Source: Nematostella vectensis
Taxonomy: Eukaryota; Cnidaria; Anthozoa; Actiniaria; Edwardsiidae
NCBI RefSeq assembly: GCF_932526225.1
Contig: NC_064037.1
Location: 7,050,203 to 7,114,202, forward strand
DNA: 64,000 nt
Reading direction: 5' to 3'
Each line of letters begins with the position of its first letter. Position 1 is the first letter of the stretch. The translations under genes were made by a program, and so were the position numbers. This document shows, piece after piece, positions 46,501-57,572 of the stretch. The notes under the pieces are model-generated. The model saw nothing but the letters and a program-made list of their open reading frames with translations. It had not been told where the DNA came from and searched no databases.

Positions 46501-49500
46501 TACGGGAGCTTAATTAAATGGAATCTAAAATTTATCGTGATAATAACAATGCTGTAATATTTTGGTTTATTACTTGATTTTAAAACTAGGTATTTGACTT
46601 ATCATGAGAGTGAGTTCTTTTATTTAATTCGTTATGTTCGTTTATATCGATGACTCAAGCTTTTTGTCATGAGAATATCTTCTGCATCTACGACGATCAC
46701 ATGGCGTCTTTTGTTAGCCGATTTCTAAAGCGTGCAACAAACAAGTAGATGGCTATTGTAACTGGAAAAAGGATAAATCGTGGAGCTGGCAATGGACTAG
46801 AGATTCCTTGCATTTACACATTATCTGGAGACGAAGAAATGTCAATCCCTTATGGTTGAAATTGAAGTTAGAAAATGGAAATTATGAAATTCTTTAATGG
46901 TTGCCTGCTGGAAAGGCAGCTTTTGTGAAACATTACAACATTACGGATTTATATGTGATTTCAGCATGCGGATATGATGTTTATCAGGTGTTGACTGATG
47001 TTATAAATCCAAAAAAATCATTGTGGTCACTTACGAGAGCTTAAAAATAAAAGAAAGTCTCAGTTGGTGTTTTGAAATTGTGGTCGTTAACGGAGCTTGT
47101 CGCACCAATAAGTTGGTCGCTTATGAGAGCTTAGAATTACATGTGTGACAATTCAATCAGTGATTCGTGATCGTGGTCGTTATCGGGGCTTTTCGCTTAC
47201 GAGAGCGGTCGCTCAGAGAGCTTCGACTGTAGTATTTTTGTTTTTATTGTTTTAATCTCTAGAACGAATCTTCATACTTAACCTATACTTTGTTTCCTGT
47301 CTCATCAAGCCTAATTATTTATTATATACTTTATACAGGATAATTTAGTGATAGTATGTCAAGCCTAATTATTTATTGTATACTTTGTACAGGACAATTT
47401 AGTGATAGTCCATCACCAGGCCTCAAAGGTAATTTTAAGACATTCAGATTTTTATACTATAATTATACCTAAAAACTCTATTAACTTCACTAATACGTCC
47501 CTCCCCTTTTTGATCCAGAATGTATAGGCTCCCTATAGCCAGAAAGCTATAATAGAGCTCAAAATTGGCTAAAAACACACCATTAAAGTAATAATAAAAT
47601 GAAAAATATGGGAGGACTAGGTTTTGAAGTGATGAATTGTGCAAATTTGCTGTTTGTCCGCACATGCACCTGAATGATTCCATTTCAAATAAGAGTGCAA
47701 GCTCTGTTTTTGAAATTTGTTTTTCAACTCAAACGAGCGCTCGCTGTGTTTGATTTTTCAATGGCAATTTTTGTTCTTGGTTTTGTAGAGAATTGACTCC
47801 AAACACTTTCCTGAATATGCCTGATTGATGGTTCTTTAACATTCTTTTGTACTTTAAAATTGTCATACGGCTTCACTTTTTACCATGTTTTCTTCTGGCA
47901 GTTTCGGAGGTCCTCACCCAATGAAGTCTAGTTGTGAATGGTGATGACTTGCACGTGAGCTTGCGAAAAGGGGGCGGAGCTATCACTTTTATAGCGCACA
48001 TTCATGTTTAAGCCTTCCTTACATTCCCCACTAGTTTATAACCTTTTGTTTGGGGCAAAAATACCTAAGTGTCAAAAACAGGAAAAAAAGGTTTTAAAGT
48101 AAGCCCCCATCCCTCTCTAAATAAAACTCACCCCCTCCCCCTACAACAAGGAGATGAGTATGTGTTTGTTTCTTGAGTTTTGAGTGACCTGACCATTGCT
48201 GTCATGACTAAAACTTTCAGCAACCTTCTCATTTGTTATGCTACACTTGGCACTAGTCTATTACCATTGGCAAATGGGGGCTTATTTTTGTGGTCTTTCT
48301 TTTCTGTAATGGTGTTTAAATGTGTCAGTAATTGGCAGCAAGTGAATGTGGCTGGCAACATCTTTTCACTTCAGACCTCGATGTTATTTGATATCAAACT
48401 GGGAGGAGAGTTTGATGGGCAGGTTATCCATTACCAGCCAGTGTTAGCACCTCTTCCTATCGAGCAAGTCTCCCTTGAAGCTGGTAAGTAAAAATCCCCA
48501 ATTACAGGATATGACAAAATCCAAATGGCAGCGGGAACGTGGGATACTCGGTAAAATAATGTTTGACCCTCAGGTCTATACCCCAAATATCTCCGTCATT
48601 TTGAGACATTTTTTTCAAAAGAACAAAAGCATTCATGCCTTTAATCATTGTGAACACTAAAATGCTAAGCACCATTATTTTTTCCTTGCTTCAAAATAAA
48701 TGTCTTCATTCTTACCCAAATACAGTGGAACATAGATATTATCGCGTTATTATCAAAGTCTCTCCAGATAAAAAAATTAACTATTTTTCTTCATAATTTG
48801 TTCAATCCCTTGACAAACCCTGAAACCCCCAAAATGCCTACAAGTTATCTAGCCCTGCCATGTGTATATTCAAGTTAATCTCTTGACAAACTAAATTTGC
48901 TTCACTTCCGTTTTTTATTCTTTAGAGGAAAAGGACCAGATCCTTGGTACAGTGGTAAAGAAAAATACTGCCTGTGAGATGTGTATCCTTGTAAAGAATA
49001 CACTAAAAACAACTGTAGACTTGTACCTGTAGTTATTTACTATTGCAAAGGGTGTTTATGTGGCCACTCTTTTTGAGATGTTCTCCAGATGCCGTATTTA
49101 CTTGAATAAGCGCCTCCCTTGAAAATAACCTCCCCCTTTGAACCAAAATTATTGATAAACACCTCCCCCCTTAAAAGCGCCCCCCTCCCCTCCCCAGGTT
49201 TTATTTAACTGAGTAAAATGTCTGTCACAATGTAGGAGCAGGAGAGCAGGAGCTCATAGACTTTGGACAAGAAAAAGACAAATATTTCATGGATGAAAGT
49301 TTATTGAAAAAAGCTGCTTCACGTTGTAAGAATGATATAGAGAAAAGAAACTGAGAAAATAAAACTGATATTAAATGAATAAAAACACCAGACTTTTGTT
49401 CGAAATTTGCCTTTTTAAATAAGCGCCTCCCCTGAATAAGCGTCTTGTCTGAGAGTCGGAAGATTAATAAGCGCCGGGGCGCTTATTTGAGTAAATACAG

Positions 49501-49675
49501 TGAGATGTGGTCCTGTGTTTTCCCCGTACTTTGAGCATAAAAGTGAGGCTTTGAAAGGTCAGGTTTTATATCTCCCACACTTCTTTCCCACAGACAATTA
49601 TTTTTTCTTGATGGTTACTAGATTCACAAAACTGGATTGTCTTCCAGCCAAATATAGTTATAGATGCGAGACTTG
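40573..49675 (+). CDS. RMC1: RMC1 exons 1-12: N-terminal beta-propeller half
   Basis: Residues 1 to about 338. Visible conserved stretches are SVFFDEANKQVFVVYR, VVVKGPDAATKVMF, HKILAIQRSPRTVDFINFAD, HVVGFNWTNLNEIVFITNQG, LEFFQVMPEKHSLK, PESAMLLLSSSGYGNVIHPY, HFRAGSVMRLPKFEVDL, IYGQLYVVILRNQSRG, LQLNMIGRFAVNVVDNLVIV, SMLFDIKLGGEFDGQVIHYQ and NWIVFQPNIVIDARLG. These are the WD-like blades of the RMC1 N-terminus. Exon 12 was placed at 49622 because phase 1 and homology to SSWIVFQPD demand it, rather than at an AG near 48926. Confidence 0.95.
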
Positions 49676-52600
49676 GTATGTAGAACAATGTTACTTTTTA
49701 CATATTCTGCTTAAAATGCACTATAGGTACTATAAAAAAAAAATTTTTCTCCTTTTTTGGCTTGTGGGAGGCTTACTTAAAAAGGAATTTCACTATGGGA
49801 AATTAGTAGAGAGGTTATGCAGGGGAAGGGTTCGTGGATCAGCGGATTCTGCCCTGAAATCCTAACGGATTACAGATTTTGATGATTATTTCAGTGGATT
49901 GGCGGATTTTGGAAATACGGTGGAACACGGATCTGTTGACAATTTTGGCACAGATTTTGGATTTTGACTGCTTTGACGGTTGAATTTCGGATTTTAAATG
50001 AATTTCAGTCTATGCTATTGTTTATCTGTCAAACCATGCAGATCTAAAAATATCTGGGGATCCATGGATTTGCCCTGAAAATGCAGCGGATCTGCGGATT
50101 TACATACCCCTTTTAACCCCCCGATGCAGGGACAATGGCATCAGCTAGGAAGATGCGACCAGAAACATGCCTTCACGCTAAGTGCTCAATCCTAAACTAG
50201 TTTCTATAAAGATATAAAGATGCCCTAAAAGACAAGGGGACTTATATGGCATTCTCTTATTTTTGTTAGGCTGTCTTTGGGAAGTGATGCTCAAACTAGA
50301 ACCGTTGGTCACAATGATACAAGATAAGGTAACGGCTATCTAGAGAGGAGAATGTTGTATAACATGGTTCACCAAGCTTACGACCTGTTTCTTGTATAAC
50401 AAAGGTATACCCAGCTTACCCCCTGTTTCTTGTATAACATGGTTTACCCAGCTTACCCCCTGTTTCTTGTATAACATAGGACACCCAGCTTACCCCCTGT
50501 TTCTTGTATAACATGGTTCACCCAGCTTACTCCCTGTTTCTTGTATAACATAGTACACCCAGCTTACCCCCTGTTTCTTGTATAACATAGTACACCCAGC
50601 TTATTCCCTGTTTCTTGTATAACATGGATCACCCAGCTTACCCTCTGTTTCTTGTATAACATGGTTTACCCAGCTTATTCCCTGTTTCTTGTATAACATG
50701 GATCACCCAGCTTACCCTCTGTTTCTTGTATAACATAGGTACACCCAGCTTACCCCCTGTTTCTTGTATAACATAGTACACCCAGCTTATTCCCTGTTTT
50801 TTGTATAACATAGTACACCCAGCTTATTCCCTGTTTCTTGTATAACATAGTACAACCAGCTTTCTCCTTGTTTCTTGTATAACATAGTGCATTAAGCTAA
50901 CCTCATATTTCTTGCTGTGTAGGGTATATTGATAGACTTCCTGTTACTAAGAAAGGATAGCAAGATGGTTATTTTAGCAGTTTTTAAGCAAGGTGAGATT
51001 CATTTGCAAATATTGTCATTTAACCTATTACAGTAGAACGTTTTACAATGCAACCTTTATATCATGATATAACTTTTAGCTGCTTGGCATATCGTTACAA
51101 TATAAAGAAATATTGCTTCAAAACTCTCTATACTATACAAGGGTGTAGCCAGGGGTAGGACCCAAGCCCCCCCCCCCCCCCTTCCAGCAGCCAAAACTAC
51201 AGTAAATGTAAGAGACATTATTTAAGGTACAGGAAAAATGTCTTAAAATGGCCCTATTAATCCTGGCCATGCCCCTGCTGTATAATGATATTTTGGGAAA
51301 CTGACAAAAATAATTCAAATCAAAAAACTTTTTTCTCCTGACTTCAAAGCATTGATTCCTGGTCGTCAGGCAAATCTGACAGTGATTGCAAAGATGTTTG
51401 ATAAAGTCAACTCGGTGTACCGGGCAGTACTTGAAGCTGAAACATTAGCAATACAAGTAAGATATTAACTTCCATATAACATTTTTGCATATCCACAAGT
51501 GTTGAGGGTGATGGAAAAGAAAATCATACCCACTTGAGTATGTATCGCATCCTGGTTTATGAAGTTTGCTATTTACAAAGACAGCTATTACAATTTTTTT
51601 CAGGCCACAGAAGTGGGGAGACAGCCACCCCCAAGACCTTCCCCACTTCCAAGGTAAATGTGCTTTAGCATACTTTGTTTCAAAAAATATTCCTCCCATC
51701 TATCGTTTTTTAGTTGCAATTAAGCTTTCCATTCCATTTGTCATTCTTCTATTTTGGGCTATCCAATCATATTCCATCTCTCTCTTTCCAAGTACCTTTC
51801 CATCCCTCCCCTTCCTTTTTTCATTCTGATACTTTATGTTCCATTATGTTTATTCCATTCCTCCATGCCGTTGATGTTACCCTTATATTCTGTACCATTC
51901 CATTCCTTATTCCATTCCTCCATTTCCCAGCAACCAGACGGTGGTTACCCAGCATGACATGTACACACACGTGCCGTCGATGTTACCCTTACATTCTGTA
52001 CCATTCCATTCCTTATTCCATTCCTCCATTTCCCAGCAACCAGACGGTGGTCACCCAGCATGACATGTACACACACGTGCTGTCGATGTTTGTGGATAAC
52101 AAGGTCAGTTGGACACATCCCAAGGTCACCAAACTTTTCACAACTTTAAACGCGGCGGAAGGGAGGTCTGAATTGGTTTATCCCTCTGAAATACTTAACA
52201 CTTAAAATTTAAGACTTGATTTGTGTTGTCTTTGCTTCAGGATATCAAGTACAAGTTTATGGTTGCAGTGCTTATGGAATATATACGTTCCCTGAATCAG
52301 TACGAAATTTCACCAGAGGTATACGTTAACCTTATATACCGGCTAAGCATGCAAGATTCGCTTTTGGTTAGGTTTTATAATTATAATTTGACAATTCCGC
52401 TAGCCATCGCGTTACTTACGTTTCTCTCTCTTCGTTCTATTCCAGCACTATTTATACGAGCTGGTCATTAATCTTCTTGTCAACAACAAGCGCTTCTACC
52501 AGTTTCATCAGGTACCACACTGTGATACCCCTAAACATCATACACGAACAGGGCCGTAGCAGGGAGCATCCCCCCTCCCCAAATATTTTTACAATTTTTT

Positions 52601-54507
52601 AGAAAACGACAGTAGGGGCGTGGCTGTGCCCCCAATATTTTCTAACTGTTTCTGTATCGTAACCCCCAATATTTTTAAGCCTGCTACAGCTCTGATTAAA
52701 TGCTGTCTATTAGGCGCGCTCTTGTGCCCTGACAATTTTTTAATGACCTTCTTCGTTGCAGTTTTTGCAGTATCATGTGCTGAGCGACTCTAAACATCTC
52801 GTAAGTATTAGATTAATTAGAAACTCTGAATACACAATCTCCGTCCAAAACCGATATAATGCTGACCCCACTGTGTTAGCGCTGTTTGTACGCCATGGCC
52901 CTGGTGCTGTTAACACTAGTAAGCCTTTTTGTACTTTCCTTTATCTTGTGGTTAACCGAGAAATGCGACGCGAGCTTCTGGAACAGAACCGTTCTGCCAG
53001 TTCTGTAAGACGTCTCTTTTTGTTGTTTTATTGTAGGCTTGTCTCATGCTGTCGCTGGAGAAAGCGTTCCCACCCGCCTACCAACTGGCACTGGATATGC
53101 TTAAGGTAGACTGGAAACTCCTTATAACGGACACTCTCGGGGCCTAGGAAGTGCGTTCGACTTGTTATGATACAATTGAACCTCCATATAACGGACACTC
53201 TCGGGGCCTAGGAAGTGCGTTCAACTTGTTATGATACAATTGAACCTCCATATAACGGACAATCTCGGGGCCTAGGAAGTTTGCTAGACTAAGGCCCTAT
53301 TCATACGGCGCGCTGCTACCGTGCCGAATCTGATTGTTTGAATTTGGCACATGAGCAGCTTGACGTCTGAATCAGTGAAGCTCGAAACGGCAGAATTAAT
53401 TTCGTCACGGGATTCACACATCGAGCCTTTGTGTGACGAATCAAATACCATATATATTTGTACAAAAGAAGTTCCGCAGCAAGTCAACTTTTACTATTTA
53501 CAACCTATTGAGCGCGACTCCTTTAGTGCGACGTCCTCTGAATCAACGTTGAACCCAATGTATTGGTGTCGATACAACTAGAAAATTAGATTCGGCACGA
53601 CAGGAACGCGACGTATGGATCGATCCCCCTTTAGCTGACTCCATGGTAACCGTCCCATTGTTCTCTTCAACAGCGGCTCAACACAGCAAATGAAGAGATT
53701 GTAGAAGTACTTCTGTCAAAACACCAGGTACCCCCCTCCCCTACCTAGAGTTGTATTCCCTAATCCTACACTTGGCTCTCACTTTTGCAGTTCTTTCCTA
53801 CAGATTTTGCCAGCCCTTAGATACATCCGGGCTATTGGAATCGAGGACTCGGCATCCGCGAGGAAGTTCCTTGAAGCAGCGGCTGCCACCAATCAAGCCA
53901 TGCTTTATTATACTGGTATGTGATCACATGACCTCCCCTATTGTCTTGTTTTGTGCTGATTTTTGTATTGTTCACTCGACAGTCTTTAAGTTCTTCGAAC
54001 AGAGAAATATCCGGCTACGTGGAAGCCCAGACTTTGCACCAGGTATATTTTCTTCTGTCTTCTGTTGTCTTGCTATTGTTTTTGTTGTTGTTATTCATAA
54101 CAAGATCGTTTTATTCTAAAGGTTTGATCCTGTTTATTTCTATCAGAGTTTAATTATCCGTGTCGCGTCTAATTTCAAAAACGTGAAAGAACAGATACGT
54201 GACACGAAGTTAAGCGAACTTATTAAAACAAACAGGAGAGAAACCCTCTGCTAGCAGAGTGATGTGTAGCAAACGCCCGTTCCACTTACAACTTGTACAT
54301 GTTACTCATTAGTACAGCTTGACCTTTTTATTGCCTTGCAGTAAAACAGTGATGTTAGGATTGTGAAGAGTCCTATTTGCTCACAACTTGTGCATATGAA
54401 TTTAAAGTGTACGCTTACCTTTCCTATATTCCCTTGCAGGGGAACACTGTGACATTTACGTCAAGAAGTTCGAGGAATATTTTGGCGCCAAAACATTGGT
54501 CACATGA
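40573..54507 (+). CDS. RMC1: RMC1 (Mic1/C18orf8 family), Mon1-Ccz1 complex subunit, 25 exons, complete
   Basis: RMC1 joins Mon1-Ccz1, the guanine-nucleotide exchange factor that activates Rab7 on late endosomes, lysosomes and autophagosomes. Exons: 40573-40668, 40812-40891, 41136-41220, 42222-42278, 43224-43382, 43770-43838, 45076-45179, 45505-45597, 46091-46160, 47393-47428, 48375-48483, 49622-49675, 50270-50328, 50923-50992, 51350-51456, 51604-51653, 52037-52103, 52241-52318, 52446-52511, 52762-52800, 53037-53105, 53674-53727, 53804-53915, 53983-54042, 54440-54507. All phases close to give 636 residues, close to the human protein (about 657). The start is placed at MSSHYVQLCTNPLNFEA because the human protein begins with an equivalent stretch before VFFDEANKQV; an in-frame ATG at 40507 lies upstream. 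The main shortening is in the mid-protein linker (exons 11-12). Confidence 0.96.
41687..42070. repeat. 19-bp minisatellite in RMC1 intron 3
   Basis: About 20 copies of AGTGCACAATAGAAATCAA with small indels. Non-coding. Confidence 0.9.
42515..42685. repeat. 41-43-bp repeat, four copies, in RMC1 intron 4
   Basis: CAAGATTTCTGGCAGTAGAG followed by AAATAGCTCTACCTTATTGG recurs at 42515, 42558, 42599 and 42642. The unit contains a small inverted repeat (AGAGAAATAGCTCT). Confidence 0.88.
42957..43196 (+). mobile_element. Hairpin element family, copy 2, in RMC1 intron 4
   Basis: It has the same leader and arms as the element at 30322. The left arm plus part of the leader is tandemly duplicated (ACCAGAACAATGAATAAAAT at 42981 and at 43042, 61 bp apart). 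The right arm mirrors the inner copy almost perfectly around GCAGACATTTGCCC. Confidence 0.9.
45288..45434. mobile_element. GCGTAGCCAGG MITE, copy 2 (opposite orientation), RMC1 intron 7
   Basis: It starts GGCGAAGCCAGG and ends CCTGGCTACGC. The interior GCAGCCCAAAATACAGTAAA is the reverse complement of the phrase seen in the copy at 953-1101. Confidence 0.7.
45659..45826 (-). mobile_element. Hairpin element family, copy 3, RMC1 intron 8
   Basis: An almost perfect palindrome centred on GGGCAGAGTCTGCCC spans 45659-45779. The leader follows it in reverse (CAAGATCGCGACAGTTTGGG). One arm has lost about 12 nt relative to the other. It lies opposite in orientation to copy 2 in the same primary transcript. 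Confidence 0.9.
46367..47229. mobile_element. 863-bp non-autonomous pogo/mariner-like element in RMC1 intron 9
   Basis: It begins CAGTTGAAGCTCTTGTAAGC and ends with the near-complement AGAGAGCTTCGACTG. It is flanked by TA on each side, the target duplication of Tc1/mariner/pogo elements. Subterminal GTGGTCGTTAACGGAGCT phrases recur inside. No transposase frame is seen. Confidence 0.75.
47285..47392 (+). repeat. Duplicated acceptor junction before RMC1 exon 10
   Basis: CTAATTATTTATT..TATACTTT..TACAG|GAYAATTTAGTGATAGT occurs twice. The decoy exon start is at 47339 and the real start is at 47393 (54 bp). The decoy diverges after GATAGT. Confidence 0.88.
49092..49499. mobile_element. MITE with CTGTATTTACTYRAATAAGCGCC ends in RMC1 intron 11
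   Basis: CCGTATTTACTTGAATAAGC at the left is mirrored by GCTTATTTGAGTAAATACAG at the right. Internal AAGCGCCTCCC phrases are repeated. A related fragment (GGGCGCTTATTCGAATCA) lies near 58537. Confidence 0.75.
50270..54507 (+). CDS. RMC1: RMC1 exons 13-25: C-terminal Mic1 (alpha-solenoid) half
   Basis: Residues from about 338 to 636. Conserved stretches are GCLWEVMLKLEPLVTMIQDK, GILIDFLLLRKDSKMVILAV, LTVIAKMFDKVNSVYRAVLE, MYTHVLSMFVDNK, KFMVAVLMEYIRSLNQYEIS, HYLYELVINLLVNNKRFYQF, QFLQYHVLSDSKHL, CLMLSLEKAFPPAYQLALDM, LNTANEEIVEVLLSKHQILP, ALRYIRAIG, ARKFLEAA, FKFFEQRNIRLRGSPDFAPG and a final EEYFGAKTLVT. This is the helical Mic1 domain. A proline-rich exon 16 (TEVGRQPPPRPSPLP) precedes it, as a proline/serine linker does in other species. 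Confidence 0.96.
50345..50895. repeat. About 37-38-bp minisatellite in RMC1 intron 13
   Basis: About 14 copies of CACCCAGCTTACCCCCTGTT followed by TCTTGTATAACATAGTA fill most of the intron between exons 13 and 14. Confidence 0.92.
51140..51285. mobile_element. GTAGCCAGG MITE, copy 3, RMC1 intron 14
   Basis: GGTGTAGCCAGGGG...CAGCAGCCAAAACTACAGTA...ATCCTGGCCATGCCCC matches the family seen at 45288 and 953. A poly-C tract lies just inside. Confidence 0.65.
51850..52036 (+). repeat. 106-bp duplication across the RMC1 exon-17 acceptor
   Basis: The pyrimidine tract, CCCAG and most of exon 17 are present twice. The decoy start is at 51931 and the real start is at 52037. The decoy carries CAACCAGACGGTGGTTACCC and GACATGTACACACACGTG but reverts to intron sequence where the real exon continues to its donor. 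Confidence 0.93.
52549..52692. mobile_element. Possible MITE remnant in RMC1 intron 19
   Basis: GGGCCGTAGCAGGGAGCATC on the left and AGCCTGCTACAGCTCTG on the right are partly complementary. The interior repeats CCCCCAATATTTTT. Confidence 0.45.
53110..53285. repeat. 64-bp tandem repeat after the RMC1 exon-21 donor
   Basis: ATAACGGACACTCTCGGGGC starts at 53124, 53188 and 53252. The unit includes AATTGAACCTCCATATAACG, a phrase common at pogo/Tigger element ends, so a transposon end may have been amplified. Confidence 0.85.
53293..53627. mobile_element. Inverted-repeat element in RMC1 intron 21
   Basis: CATACGGCGCG, followed by GTGCCGAATCTGATT, on the left is mirrored on the right by AATTAGATTCGGCACG and CGCGACGTATG. 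It is about 335 bp. The open frame inside (53351-53581) has no recognisable product. Confidence 0.6.
54285..54439 (+). repeat. Old duplication of the RMC1 exon-25 acceptor region
   Basis: The block TTACAACTTGTACATG...CCTTGCAG|TAAAACAGTGATG (decoy start 54342) resembles TCACAACTTGTGCATA...CCTTGCAG|GGGAACACTGTGACA (real start 54440), offset by 98 bp. The decoy has a TAA as its first triplet. Confidence 0.7.
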
Positions 54508-54759
54508 CAGCTACAATCAGCCCTGCTTTGTGCATAATTATTCTCTGTATCTACGAGTATACCAGTACTAGAAACAGAGTTAGAATAGCTAGCAGTCTAT
54601 AAGAATGAATCAGATATTTTTGCTTGCTTTTTCTGACGAAGTTCAACAATCTCACTGGCTTGGAATGAAGTTATAAAAGAAACACATATAAAATATGAAT
54701 GAATCATATGAAATAATTTATCAACTTGCGTTTGTCTTATTTTATGTTTGTATGTTTAA

Positions 54760-55605
54760 CACAAAATGGGTCAATTTCATTACAAATTGGGTCGAGTTTA
54801 TTACAAAATGGGTCAAATTTATTACAAACTAGGTCAAGTTTATTACAAAATAGGTCAGTTTTATTACAAATTGGTTCGATTTTATTATAGATTGGGTTGA
54901 GTTTTTTTTACAAATTGGGTCGATATTATTAAAAAATGGGGTCGAGTTTATTACAAAATGGGTCGATTTTATTACAGATTGGGTCAGTTTTATTACAAAA
55001 TGGGCCGATTTTACTACAAATTGGGTCGATTTTCTTACAAAACGGATTAAGTTTATTACAAATTGGGGCAAGTTTTACAAAATGGGTCAAGTTTATTACA
55101 AAATGGGTCAAGTTTATTACAAAATGGGTCGGGTTTATTACAAAATGGGTCGATTTTATTACAATTTGGGTCAGTTTTTATTACAAAATGGGTCAATCTT
55201 ATTACAAATTGCTGGATTTTCTTACAAAATGGGTCGATCTTATTAAAAATTGGGTAGATTTTCTTACAAAATGAGTCGCGTTTATTATAAATTGGGTCGA
55301 TTTTATTACAAAATGGGTTAAGTTTGATACAAATTGGGTCAAGTTTATTACAAATTGGGCCAAGTTTATTACAAAATGGGTCAGGTTGATTACAAATTGG
55401 GTCGATTTTATTACAAAATTGGTCGAGTTTATTACAAAATGGATCGTTTTTATGGCAAATTGGGTCGCGTTTATTACAAACTGGGTCGATTTTATTACAA
55501 ATTGGGTCAGTTTTATTACAAATTGGGTCGATCTTATTACAAATTGTGTAGATCTTATGACAAATTGGGCCGAGTTTATAACAAAATTGGTCATTCCTCC
55601 TTGTT
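54760..55605. repeat. 21-bp satellite between RMC1 and the nucleoporin gene
   Basis: About 40 copies of TTTATTACAAAATGGGTCGAT with point changes. The multiple-of-three period leaves long open frames on both strands (up to 283 codons, with repeated CNK-x-DP on minus and LLQNGS on plus). Monotony, absence of splice logic and position between genes argue against coding. Confidence 0.93.
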
Positions 55606-57245
55606 TTACAAGCGGTGGTAGGAGCAGGTCTCAGGAAAGGGGGTAGGAGGAAAATTGTAGCTTTCGCTGGTAAAAATGTTGCTTTATAAAACGAAGTCAC
55701 TTGATTTGTTAATCTGTGGTTGAAACTTTTAGTTTCAACTGCAAAAACCCACGATATTAGGCTATCGACTGCCAAAGGGCTTAGGACCCCTGGCCAGTAC
55801 CAGCGAACCAATAGCAACCACAAACAACGATATGAAATTAGTGTTTTATTATGTCCTGTATTACAAAAGTTGGCATGTTTGTAGCACCCATGCATGGAAC
55901 CCCGCATTCACCTCCCTCCCCCCCCTTTTTTTCCAGTTGTTCCAAATTTAAACCTCATCAGAATTTCCCAAACAATGTCACTATATCCTGTCGAGTTTGC
56001 AGACATGCCAACTTCTATGCTCGTAAAGCATTATCATTAAACGCAGTCTTGAACACCGTCCATAGAATCCTCGAGAAACTTTGATGGCAGTTGTGCCAAG
56101 GTTTTGATTTATACAAAATAGCCAATTCTTGTTATATTATTTACAAAACGTCCAATAAAATTTATTTGTCTAACTAAGCTAACACGCCGCTCGTTTGAAC
56201 TCTCACTCGTGTGTGCTGTTTGTTTCTCGAAGATTCCTTATATAAATGTCGTCTAATACATACGTATCTAGTTAGTAACAGTAAAATAGGTTAAGTGTCT
56301 TTATAATATGGCGATAAGGTAATACTAATTATCGAATTTGTACAAATTTGCTTACCAAGAGCCGCATTGTTTTGCGTTTGAAGGGATTTTATAAACATCA
56401 TTATTCCACCCCATTTACGTTCCCCTCACATTTGGATGCACTGGTCAAATCAAGGATTTGTTAACTGCAGTTTAGCTGTTCTCAAAGGCAAGGTTAGTTA
56501 GCTTCAAGGTCGTCATAAGCAGATGAATATTTGTATTTTCTTTTTCACCCTGAAAATTTACCATTCTAGCCCAACAAAATGTCCATAAAAATATAAATAA
56601 ATATATCTGAGGGGTTTAGAGATATCTTAAAGGAAGAGGGTACTCTAATAAATTCAAGAAAAAAACACCATCATCATGTGAATGAAAGCCTCCCCCCCTT
56701 ACATACACAAACTCGAAGACGTTGCCCCACCCTTCAAAAACCTTTCGTTACTGACCAGCCATCTCCCAACCCCACTTAACACACGACTCGCTCAACTCTA
56801 GTCTACTGATTTAACGCTACGAACCTATCCCCTATTATAGCATATTATTCGCGTTTACATACAATACTGGTTTGCATAAGATAGATGGATAAACGTCTTT
56901 GATAAAACTTTTCACTGGTATTCGGATTTTGAGGTTAGCCTGGTAGAAGCTGATAATAAAATCAACGAAAAATATATGCAGCCGCTGGTAATGGAAAATA
57001 AAATAGCTTTGCAATACTAACACAATAGCTAGCGAAAGTTTACTGATCTTCGGACTACTAAAAGTAGTGACGGTAGTTGGATTTTTGAAGCCCTGACGGA
57101 GTCTGATCTATTCTAGCCGTCTAATCTACGATTTTGGCGATTTTTCAGTAAATCCTATTTCCGTTTTAGTCGATCTGTGTCTTGCTTCTTCACTTTGTGA
57201 ATACATTCCTTGTTGTTTACTTTTGCGAATTCATCCCTTTGTTCT
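55606..57245. other. Intergenic region before the nucleoporin 3' end
   Basis: I see no confident gene. An open frame at 55851-56084 with a cysteine pair (SCRVCRHANF) has no recognised family and starts beside a pyrimidine tract. It could be a degraded transposon fragment. The rest is AT-rich. Confidence 0.5.
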
Positions 57246-57342
57246 GGTGATAATGTGTGACCCATTCCTTGTTCTGGTGCTTAATGTGTGACCCATTCCT
57301 TGTTCTGGTGCTTAATGTGTGACCCATTCCTTGTTCTGGTGC
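57246..57342 (-). repeat. 31-bp tandem repeat abutting the nucleoporin stop codon
   Basis: CTTGTTCTGGTGCTTAATGT followed by GTGACCCATTC is repeated three to four times. The copy nearest the gene contains the stop region (GGTGCTCACTG on plus), so the repeat lies in the 3' UTR and includes the last bases of the coding region. Confidence 0.8.
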
Positions 57343-57572
57343 TCACTGTGCCCCGCGCCGTGATCGTCTGACACCCCTCTTGATCACCCTCCTGCCTGTG
57401 TTCGTGGAGTCACCCGCCCCTGGAGTGAAGCCACCTACACTTCCAGTAGCGCCAGTGAAGCCACCTACACTTCCAGTAGCGCCAGTGAAGCCGAATGCGG
57501 GTGGAGCAGGGTTGGCAGGGGGATTCGAGGCTGCAGGTGGAGCAGTGAAGCTGAAACCGCCCGCACTAGCTG
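57343..57572 (-). CDS. Nucleoporin last exon: basic C-terminus, NAGNAG acceptor
   Basis: It encodes GGFSFTAPPAASNPP, PAPPAFGFTGATGSVGGF with a second tandem FTGATGSVGG, then TPGAGDSTNTGRRVIKRGV and RRSRRGAQ. The acceptor on the minus strand is TTTACAG|CAG|CTAGTG. Either AG keeps phase, adding or dropping one Ala. The FTGATGSVGG repeat is exact at the DNA level and recent. Confidence 0.85.

Noticed and set aside
48926-49032. Possible RMC1 exon after TTCTTTAG (EEKDQILGTVV...)
   Set aside because: It runs into a stop with no donor, while 49622-49675 gives the homologous NWIVFQPN block in the correct phase.
55056-55907. 283-codon minus-strand open frame with repeated CNK-x-DP
   Set aside because: It derives from the 21-bp satellite. 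Opposite and overlapping frames are equally open, so this is not evidence of a cysteine-rich protein.
55851-56084. 78-codon open frame with SCRVCRHANF
   Set aside because: No family is recognised and there is no splice partner or repeat context. A single cysteine pair is not enough to call a zinc finger or retrotransposon gag.
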